Origin: UBA4416 sp035439445
Lineage (GTDB): Bacteria; Bacteroidota; Bacteroidia; B-17B0; Aurantibacillaceae
Assembly (NCBI GenBank): GCA_035439445.1
Contig: DAORKG010000002.1
Coordinates: forward strand, 1-64,000
Length of the DNA stretch: 64,000 nucleotides
Direction: 5' to 3'
The notes below the pieces were generated by a model. That model made no database searches. It saw only the letters and a list, made by a program, of their open reading frames with translations, and was not told the DNA's origin. A program made the translations under genes and the position numbers. Every line of letters begins with the position of its first letter. Position 1 is the stretch's first letter. Shown here in pieces: positions 57,884 to 64,000 of the stretch.

Positions 57884-59161
57884 TTATTTAAATCTTTCAT
57901 AAGCTGCTTTCTCCAACATTTCTCTATGATTAGGATGTGCAATCTTAATTAACTCTTTAGCACGTTGTTCCATATTCATTCCAAACAAATTAACAGCACC
58001 ATACTCGGTAACAACCCAATGAATATGGCCGCGTGTTGTAACAACTCCTGCGCCTTGTTTTAAGAAAGGAACGATGCGTGAAATGCCTTTACTGGTTACA
58101 GAAGGCATTGCAATAATTGGCTTGCCTCCTTCAGATAAAGCTGCCCCTCTGATAAAGTCCATTTGACCTCCAATGCCCGAGTATTGATAGGTGCCAATAG
58201 AGTCAGAACATACTTGTCCGGTAATATCAATTTCAATAGCGCTATTAATAGCAGTTACTTTTTTATTTTGACTTAAAATACGAGGATCGTTCACGTAATC
58301 AATTGCTAATGCTTTAATAATTGGATTATCATCAGCAAAATCATACAATGCTTTTGTGCCTAATAAAAATGAAGTCACACAATAACCATTTACTTTTTTC
58401 TTCTGGCTATTATTAATTACACCATTTTTAATTAAAGGAATACATCCATCAGAAAACATCTCAGTATGTAATCCTAAGTTTTTATGATTAGTTAAATTTT
58501 TTAAAACTGAATCCGGTATGGTTCCAATACCTAATTGGAGTGTGGCTCCATCTTCTACTAAACCGGCTACAATGCTGCCAATTTTATCAGTTACCTCGTT
58601 TGAGCAATCTCCATAGTTTACTTCGGGCAACGCATCATCTACCCAAACGGCTGCATCAAACTTACTGAATGGCACAAAGCCATCCCCTGCCACACGTGGC
58701 ATATTAGGATTAACTTGCGCAATAATTTTTTTGGCAGTTTCAACAGCTGCCCTTGCAATATCTACTGAAGTTCCTAATGAACAATAACCGTGCTTATCGG
58801 GTGGAGAAACTTGTATAATCGCCACATCAAGCGGTAAAATATTTCTGGTAAATAAAAGGGGAATTTCACTTAAAAAAACAGGTACATAATCTCCTGTTTT
58901 ACTATTTACAGCTTTACGATTAGACTCTGAAACAAATAATGAATTCACAAAAAAATGTCCTTCTAAATCAGGACTATTTAAATCTATTCCTTTTTGGGTA
59001 ATACTGATCAATTCAACATTTTTTAATCGTTCTTTTTGTTCAATTAATTTATTTATTAAATAAACCGGAGTTGCTGCACTGCCATGCAAAAAAACTCTTT
59101 GATTGGATTGCACCAATTGTAAGGCTTCTTCGGCTGTTTTGTAGTTGTACGATAAGGGCAT
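57884..59161 (-). CDS. Acetyl-CoA hydrolase/CoA-transferase family protein
   Basis: 425 residues, the size of 4-hydroxybutyrate/acetate CoA-transferases. Seen are FLHGSAATPVYLINKL, DVAIIQVSPPDKHGYCSLGTSVD, GATLQLGIGTIPDSVLKNL and a C-terminal IVPFLKQGAGVVTTRGHIHWVVTEYGAVNLFG, with the catalytic Glu probably in the VTEYGAVNL segment. It moves CoA between acyl groups, possibly acetate. It is first in a two-gene minus operon with patatin. Confidence 0.92.
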   Translation of the reverse strand: MPLSYNYKTAEEALQLVQSNQRVFLHGSAATPVYLINKLIEQKERLKNVELISITQKGIDLNSPDLEGHFFVNSLFVSESNRKAVNSKTGDYVPVFLSEIPLLFTRNILPLDVAIIQVSPPDKHGYCSLGTSVDIARAAVETAKKIIAQVNPNMPRVAGDGFVPFSKFDAAVWVDDALPEVNYGDCSNEVTDKIGSIVAGLVEDGATLQLGIGTIPDSVLKNLTNHKNLGLHTEMFSDGCIPLIKNGVINNSQKKKVNGYCVTSFLLGTKALYDFADDNPIIKALAIDYVNDPRILSQNKKVTAINSAIEIDITGQVCSDSIGTYQYSGIGGQMDFIRGAALSEGGKPIIAMPSVTSKGISRIVPFLKQGAGVVTTRGHIHWVVTEYGAVNLFGMNMEQRAKELIKIAHPNHREMLEKAAYERFK

Positions 59162-59217
59162 TGAATTAGAGATTAAAATTCAAATGCAAGTTATATAAAT
59201 ATTGATGAAAGTGAAAT

Positions 59218-60534
59218 TTAAAGTTTCACTAATTTGTAACGAACTTGTACTTGTTGTGTGTTTTTAATCTCAACAAAATAAATTCCTTTACTAAAGCCAA
59301 AAAAATCAATCTGTAGTGTTGATGTCTGAGGTATTAATGCTCTTTCATAAAGTATATTTTCTAAAATATCTATCACTTTCACTTCTACTATATCTTGATT
59401 AGGATTTTCTATTGATAGTATATCATTAATAGGATTTGGAAATAATTTATAATTACCTGCTATTACTTCTTTTATATTGGTTATACTACAATCCAATTTA
59501 TTGATATAATCCCACAATACATTATCAAATGCCGAAGCTGCCAAATTAAAGCCACCGGCAGTATTACCTTGTCTAACAATTACTATGTTTTTACTTGGCA
59601 CTACGTATATTTTTTGATCGTTTTTCCCTAAAGCCGCATACATGTCATTTGGCGCATTACTCATTAATGTTCCCGGGAACACAATTTGAAAACCTGGTGC
59701 CATGCCACTAGCTTTTCCATTGAGCCACCATAAATAGCCATACGCTAAATTTAAGTTTTGAGACGTGTTAGTCATCGCCCTAAAATAAGATGTATCTTTC
59801 AAAATGGTATCTGTATTCCAAATGCCTTTATTTAAATTCAATAAACCAAAACGAGCCATGTCTCTGGCTTTGCTATAATACACTTGTTGAAACCAGGCAC
59901 CGCTCATACCTGTTTTACTTTCAATCCAATTGTTTGTTATAACATTATAGTTTTGCCCCACTGCATTACTTACCACATCCTGCACTTTACGGTAGGCGCC
60001 TGTGTGATATGCCCAACGTGTTCCTGCATCTGCTAAATAAGTTAAGCAGGCTTTAGCTGTATCTTCATTATCACATGGCAATGGAGGCGCATCTTCTAAA
60101 CCACTTGTCATGTTAATTAAATGTTTTACAGTAATTAAATTTTCTTTGGCTAAGGGTGCGCTAGTCCAGCCAGTACCAATGTATTGTGAAACTTTGTTAT
60201 TGATATTGATATAACCTTTTTGTTGTGCAACTCCTGTAATAAAACTTGCTAAGCTTTTACTAGCTGAAGCCCAATACCAAATTGAATCTTTTGTGTAGGT
60301 GCCGAAATATTTTTCCAAAACGCGCTTACCATCTTTTAATAAAATAAATGATTTTGTATTTTTAGCTTGCAGATAATTGTAAAGCGAATCAATACGAGCC
60401 TGACAGTAATTTAAATTAGATGGTAAAATAGAATCCCACACACTTCCTGTTGTGGGAGGGAAATACAAACTTTGTGATTTAATTGAATTACTAAAAAGAA
60501 AAAGGATTAAAACAGAAGTAATGATGTTCTTCAT
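59218..60534 (-). CDS. Secreted serine hydrolase (beta-lactamase fold) with T9SS tail
   Basis: 438 residues. Signal peptide MKNIITSVLILFLFSNSIKSQ. The class C beta-lactamase/penicillin-binding fold has WASASKSLASFITG (S-x-x-K), a YRKVQDVV segment as the likely Tyr motif, and GYLWWLNGKASGMAPGFQ before the tail. The last 85 residues (LFPNPINDILSIENPNQ to FVEIKNTQQVQVRYKLVKL) are a type A T9SS sorting domain. Probably a surface esterase or peptidase; resistance to beta-lactams is not implied. Confidence 0.92.
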   Translation of the reverse strand: MKNIITSVLILFLFSNSIKSQSLYFPPTTGSVWDSILPSNLNYCQARIDSLYNYLQAKNTKSFILLKDGKRVLEKYFGTYTKDSIWYWASASKSLASFITGVAQQKGYININNKVSQYIGTGWTSAPLAKENLITVKHLINMTSGLEDAPPLPCDNEDTAKACLTYLADAGTRWAYHTGAYRKVQDVVSNAVGQNYNVITNNWIESKTGMSGAWFQQVYYSKARDMARFGLLNLNKGIWNTDTILKDTSYFRAMTNTSQNLNLAYGYLWWLNGKASGMAPGFQIVFPGTLMSNAPNDMYAALGKNDQKIYVVPSKNIVIVRQGNTAGGFNLAASAFDNVLWDYINKLDCSITNIKEVIAGNYKLFPNPINDILSIENPNQDIVEVKVIDILENILYERALIPQTSTLQIDFFGFSKGIYFVEIKNTQQVQVRYKLVKL

Positions 60535-60639
60535 GGTAAAAAGTTTAAATCAATTGAACACAATGAAGGTACAAAAGTTTAATGACAACGAAAAGTTTGT
60601 TGTCACTTCAAGTAGTACTTGCCTGTTCTTTGCAAATAC

Positions 60640-60674
60640 GTATCGAGAAGTGCTTTCTAAAAAGTTCTCGATAC
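60640..60674. repeat. Inverted repeat in the 60535-60751 gap
   Basis: Perfect 10-bp arms GTATCGAGAA (60640-60649) and TTCTCGATAC (60665-60674), loop 15 nt. The flanking text TTTGCAAATAC and ATTTTTTGCAAGG is loosely repeated on either side. No gene is seen in the surrounding 217 bp. Confidence 0.6.
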
Positions 60675-60751
60675 ATTTTTTGCAAGGAGGCAGCAAAAAA
60701 AATACTCGAACTGACAAAAATACCAATCGTTATTAATTGTATATTAAACGC

Positions 60752-61033
60752 ATGGAAAACATTACAATTACCAAATGGTTTTTAATAGTAGGTAAAATTG
60801 AAGGCTATAGCTATTTGCTATTACTGTTTATTGCCATGCCTTTAAAATATGTTTACAACACACCCCAATATGTTCGACCGATGGGAAGCATACACGGTGT
60901 TTTGTTTGTAGCCTTTATGATTTTATTAGCAATGATGTTTTTTAAAGTGAAGTTATCTTTTAAAAATGCGGTGTTTGCTTTTCTATTGTCTTTAGTGCCT
61001 TTTGGGACTTTCTTTTTAAAACGTTTGGTTTAA
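60752..61033 (+). CDS. DUF3817-family membrane protein
   Basis: 93 residues from ATG 60752; a TTG 15 bp upstream is less likely. Three membrane helices (about 14-32, 45-64, 71-88). KIEGYSYLLLLFIAMPLKYVYNTPQYVRPMGSIHGVLFVAFMI is the pattern of DUF3817 (YdzA-like) proteins, in which the GxxHG motif is conserved. Function unknown. It ends at a GC-rich hairpin shared with the convergent DUF1801 gene. Confidence 0.92.
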   Translation: MENITITKWFLIVGKIEGYSYLLLLFIAMPLKYVYNTPQYVRPMGSIHGVLFVAFMILLAMMFFKVKLSFKNAVFAFLLSLVPFGTFFLKRLV

Positions 61034-61064
61034 GACCCTAAAGGTTTGGAGCCCTTTCGGGTCT
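61033..61064. repeat. GC-rich hairpin (GACCCTAAAGG type) between convergent genes
   Basis: AGACCCTAAAGG (61033-61044) pairs with CCTTTCGGGTCT (61053-61064) with one mismatch. It shares GACCCT and AGGTTT with the perfect repeat at 23583-23615. It may end transcription from both sides. Confidence 0.55.
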
Positions 61065-61072
61065 ATGCGGGG

Positions 61073-61468
61073 CTATTTCAACCTCTCCAAAACACCTTTG
61101 CGTTTTACAATGTTTTTATAATCCCATTGTATATCATTGGCTTTCTTTAACCAACGTTTTAAATCTTTGGTATTAATTTGTTCAGATGATGTATAAGTAA
61201 TAGAGGCATCTTTAAACTTGCCACTTTTGCCTGGCACTAGCTGTTCTTCCTCAAAAGTAACGCCGCTCCAAAACATCAAACGGACTCCCGATTTTAATTT
61301 ATCATAACCAACAATTGGGTTTCCCTCTAAAAACCAAACAGGATGCCCATGCCAAATTTTATTTTCTGCTTTTGGCAAATGCTTACAAATTTCTTCATGC
61401 AATACATCACACATAGCTTTGTCTTCTGCTGCTTGTGATTTATGGTAGGCTTGGGTGTTTTTGTTCAT
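61073..61468 (-). CDS. DUF1801-family protein
   Basis: 131 residues. LHEEICKHLPKAENKIWHGHPVWFLEGNPIVGYDKLKSGVRLMFWSG follows the DUF1801 (YdhG-like) pattern: a helix with charged residues, then a strand-rich part around W-x-G-x-P-W. Members are small cytosolic proteins; a role in iron handling has been suggested for one group but is not supported by this sequence. It starts 7 bp after the R-M-linked small protein. Confidence 0.87.
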   Translation of the reverse strand: MNKNTQAYHKSQAAEDKAMCDVLHEEICKHLPKAENKIWHGHPVWFLEGNPIVGYDKLKSGVRLMFWSGVTFEEEQLVPGKSGKFKDASITYTSSEQINTKDLKRWLKKANDIQWDYKNIVKRKGVLERLK

Positions 61469-61475
61469 TTTTATT

Positions 61476-61859
61476 TTAAAATAAACTCATTTGATCACTA
61501 TTATCTTCTTTTACTTTTTGCTTGTAAACCTTTTGATACGTTTGCGCACTTTCAACGATTTCTTGGCGTCCTTCTGCTTTAGCAACAACGGTTTCAATAT
61601 CGGCAATAGCTAGTTCAATTTCATTTGGTTCATCAGCTATATTGTTTTCGGCTTTTAAAATACGGGCTTCAACGGTTTGTTTCCACCAAATTTCGAGTAG
61701 TTGAGCAGAATCTTCGTTTTTAGTTTTAAACGCAATTTGAGATTGAATATCAATTAATTCTAATTTTTTTATGAGTTCTTTATCCGATAATTTAGTTAAA
61801 GCATCTACATACTCATCCCAATTATCTAATGCTAATTGTATGCGAACATCTTTACTCAT
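61476..61859 (-). CDS. Small R-M-associated protein with C-terminal QMSLF motif
   Basis: 127 residues from ATG 61859, which overlaps the methylase stop by 8 bp; a GTG at 61865 is less likely. Helical and acidic, with SKDVRIQLALDNWDEYVDALTKLSDKELIKKLELIDIQSQIAFKTK and LLEIWWKQTVEARIL. It ends in DNSDQMSLF, very close to the beta sliding-clamp binding motif QL[SD]LF, which is commonly found at the ends of DNA-repair and replication proteins. The family was not recognised. Coupling to the methylase gene suggests it works in the same DNA-processing task. Confidence 0.72.
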   Translation of the reverse strand: MSKDVRIQLALDNWDEYVDALTKLSDKELIKKLELIDIQSQIAFKTKNEDSAQLLEIWWKQTVEARILKAENNIADEPNEIELAIADIETVVAKAEGRQEIVESAQTYQKVYKQKVKEDNSDQMSLF

Positions 61860-64000
61860 CCTCACCTCCTTCTATAATAGCGATTTCTTCGGGAGTTAAT
61901 TCATATAAATCATAAACTAATTGATTTATTTTTTCTTCACTGTGTTCAATACGTTGTTTAACTTGGTCTATTTTTGATTGAAGTTTTATTTCTTTTAATT
62001 CTTCATTTAATTTTAAAAGTAAATCAACATGTTTGATTATTTCTGTTTGTACATTTTTATTGCCACCATTTACAATGGGTAATCTAGATAAATATGGTAT
62101 ATCAAATCTCATATAGCCACCTGCCATGTGGGTATTATCAAATTGAGCTTTGTAATAATAATTTAGAACATTCGAGTTTAATAAACCAATCAGTAATTTA
62201 GAGTCAATTTTTGGTTTTATAATCATTGATGATTTTCCTAAAAAATAACTATCACTATCTATTGTTGCCTGTATTCGTTTTGTTAATCGCGCGATAACAA
62301 TTTTTTCTTTTACTTGAAAGTATTCAATAACTTTTGGGGAATAAATAGATGTATTTATGTACTCTTCTTGCCAATCAATATGATAAGATTTAATATCGGA
62401 TGTTTGAATTACTTTATTATAATCTTTTTTGTTTTTTAATAAGGAAAATTTTTCTTTTGAGATTTTATAAGACTTAAAGCCTGTAATTGAGGTGCCCCAA
62501 ACAAAAACTGTAACTAATTCACTTAGAGATTTAGAATTTGTCTCTAATTTTTTTATGACTGATAAACTTTGAGTATTAAACGATGTTGAAATTGAAAGAT
62601 TTTTATCTTTTCTAATCAACTCAACATCTATTTTATTAAATGTTAATTTATTAAATTCAGTTGTATCTTTTGGGTATGAAATATTTATTTCATACTTAGA
62701 GGTCTTATTATCTTCTAAAAATAATAATACAGGGTAAGTACCAACGTTCCCAAAAACTTTTAATTTAGATACGTCAGTTATTTCTGTTATTTGGATATTT
62801 TTTAATAAAAATTCCCGCAAATAGTAACCCATATCTGTAACTAAAAAAGTATTAGGAATTATGTATCCAAATAGCCCTTTTTTAGAAATTAATTTTTTCC
62901 CAAGTTCTATAAATGGAATATATAAACTATACTTTTCTTTAGTTTTTGCAGAGTGATAGCTATGTTTAAAGTATTTCAACTCAATATCTGATAATAAACG
63001 ATAATCTACATAAGGAGGATTTCCAATCACTATATCAAAGCCACCTTGTTTAAACACTGTAGGGAATTGTTTTTTCCAAGAGAAAGGTTTTATTTTTTTC
63101 TCTTCGCCAAAATCAATTTCTGTGTCATAAATATCTGTATCAATTAAACTGTTTCCATCTTTTATGTTATCATCAAGGTTTGGTAAAACACGGTCATTTA
63201 AATTTAATGTAATTGTTTTTACACTGGCAGCAGTTTCGCCCTCCATGCATTTAAGTAGTAAACTTAATTTACTTACTTCAGTGGCATTAGCATCTAAATC
63301 AACCCCGTAAATATTATTTACTAATATTTGTTTTTTTATTTTGGTGGTTAGTTTACCATCGGGTGTTATGGGTAACTCTGCCCTTAGTTTAATGCTTTCT
63401 TTTTTCTCTTTTAATGCTGTGTTTTTATTGTCAATAATTGCAGTTAATCTTTTTTGTTCTTTATAATAAAAATCTAAATGATAGCTCAATAAAAATTGGT
63501 ATGCGCCTACTAAAAATGAGCCAGAGCCACAGGCAGGGTCAACAATTTTTAGTGTTTCAATGTCTTTTGGCGCTTTGCCGTCAATTAATTTACCTACAGT
63601 ATTTTTTACAATATAATCTACAATATATTGTGGCGTGTAATATACCCCACCTGCTTTTCGTACTTCAGGTTTTTCTTCAATTTTTACACCACGAGCGGGA
63701 GTAATGCGAATTACTTTACCTAAAAACTGTTCGTATGCATTACCTAAAATTTCAACAGGCATTACACTAAACTCAAAGTTGCAAAGTGGATAGTATAATT
63801 CTTCAACAACGGTTTTAATGACTTTATTGTCAACCTTTAAGGTTTTGGTAATGGTATCTTTTTCAAAATCAAATAAACCACTGTTGTATTTATCATCAGC
63901 TTGTTGAAACAGATTGAGCAAGTTTTTATAAGCATCGCCCTTGGAGGCTGCCGTTTGTAGTTGCCCATAAGGTTCAACCGAACGGTCTTCACAAAAACGC
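61852..64000 (-). CDS. Eco57I/TaqI-like DNA methylase of a type II/IIG R-M system (5' end outside window)
   Basis: Open from the window edge: at least 716 residues. A TTG at 63921 can be used as a start but the frame continues upstream to 63999, coding RFCEDRSVEPYGQLQTAASKGD. Methylase motif I is IVDPACGSGSFLVGAYQF and motif IV is GNPPYVDY (N6-adenine type). Upstream GVYYTPQYIVDYIV is the substrate-binding entry. The 250 residues after motif IV form a TaqI-like target-recognition domain, ending in a coiled coil (KLNEELKEIKLQSKIDQVKQRIEHSEEKINQLVYDLY). It methylates adenine and may be fused to a nuclease in the missing part. The stop overlaps the small protein. Confidence 0.92.
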   Translation of the reverse strand, partial: RFCEDRSVEPYGQLQTAASKGDAYKNLLNLFQQADDKYNSGLFDFEKDTITKTLKVDNKVIKTVVEELYYPLCNFEFSVMPVEILGNAYEQFLGKVIRITPARGVKIEEKPEVRKAGGVYYTPQYIVDYIVKNTVGKLIDGKAPKDIETLKIVDPACGSGSFLVGAYQFLLSYHLDFYYKEQKRLTAIIDNKNTALKEKKESIKLRAELPITPDGKLTTKIKKQILVNNIYGVDLDANATEVSKLSLLLKCMEGETAASVKTITLNLNDRVLPNLDDNIKDGNSLIDTDIYDTEIDFGEEKKIKPFSWKKQFPTVFKQGGFDIVIGNPPYVDYRLLSDIELKYFKHSYHSAKTKEKYSLYIPFIELGKKLISKKGLFGYIIPNTFLVTDMGYYLREFLLKNIQITEITDVSKLKVFGNVGTYPVLLFLEDNKTSKYEINISYPKDTTEFNKLTFNKIDVELIRKDKNLSISTSFNTQSLSVIKKLETNSKSLSELVTVFVWGTSITGFKSYKISKEKFSLLKNKKDYNKVIQTSDIKSYHIDWQEEYINTSIYSPKVIEYFQVKEKIVIARLTKRIQATIDSDSYFLGKSSMIIKPKIDSKLLIGLLNSNVLNYYYKAQFDNTHMAGGYMRFDIPYLSRLPIVNGGNKNVQTEIIKHVDLLLKLNEELKEIKLQSKIDQVKQRIEHSEEKINQLVYDLYELTPEEIAIIEGGEDE

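Noticed and set aside
60018..60534. Beta-lactamase as antibiotic-resistance gene
   Set aside because: It has the S-x-x-K fold, but also a T9SS tail and no class-specific resistance motifs; a general surface hydrolase is more likely.
60452..60736. 94-residue plus-strand ORF
   Set aside because: Overlaps the signal-peptide region of the T9SS serine hydrolase on the other strand and then runs through the inverted-repeat gap; no domain or plausible start region.

Overview
The window looks like a chromosomal segment of a low-GC Bacteroidota, probably a Flavobacteriales-like lineage. The evidence is: three proteins ending in type A Por/T9SS sorting tails; several lipoproteins with Bacteroidota-style lipoboxes; promoters of the TAnnTTTG (-7) type, some with a TTG/TTTG about 19 bp upstream; a short NuoG; TPR-containing NarL-type sensor kinases; and an aryl-polyene/flexirubin-type ketosynthase cluster. 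No rRNA, tRNA or CRISPR array was seen.

Layout. 1-190: end of yidC and its terminator. 290-13970: complete nuoA-N operon (complex I, separate nuoC and nuoD), with a short NuoG, a foreign-looking lipoprotein gene between nuoI and nuoJ, and three related AT-rich repeats in the larger gaps. 13971-15188: an MtfA/M90-like metallopeptidase whose N-terminal third is coded in frame right after the nuoN stop but has no ATG, GTG or TTG. 15.2-22.7 kb: single genes (Usp, Rossmann protein, MORN-like protein, SpoIIE-type phosphatase, class I FBPase, DUF6973-like protein). 22.7-23.6 kb: yceD-like gene and rpmF. 23.6-29.4 kb: ketosynthase/ACP/chain-length-factor cluster with an IS200/IS605-like element inserted. 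29.5-36.7 kb: T9SS protein, a REP-like cluster, an LPS-type glycosyltransferase operon with an SDR, a PMT/TPR membrane protein, a tiny Cys-rich ORF, and DAHP synthase-chorismate mutase. 36.7-41.1 kb: Zn peptidase, GNAT, and two secreted proteins on the minus strand.

41.2-50.5 kb is the most unusual part. Two paralogous kinase/NarL-type regulator pairs face each other across a small lipoprotein gene. Four near-identical inverted repeats, TAGTNYA-NN-TGYACTA, lie at the regulatory positions: the shared upstream region of the first kinase and a divergent secreted protein; across the kinase stop just before the regulator in both pairs; and upstream of the lipoprotein. Their 7-2-7 geometry is that known for NarL/NarP, so I propose a self-contained, cross-wired or autoregulated envelope-response circuit. 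The second pair ends a minus-strand gene run of family 5 substrate-binding lipoprotein, J-domain protein, alpha/beta hydrolase, kinase, regulator.

50.6-64 kb: a secreted protein, a biotin carrier, a Tat-signal superoxide dismutase, aspS, a TauE/SafE permease, mltG, a half-length DEAD-box protein, patatin, a CoA-transferase, a T9SS serine hydrolase, a DUF3817 membrane protein, a DUF1801 protein, and the 3' part of an Eco57I/TaqI-like DNA methylase. The methylase is followed by a small protein ending in a sliding-clamp-like QMSLF motif. All family assignments come from reading the sequence, without database searches.
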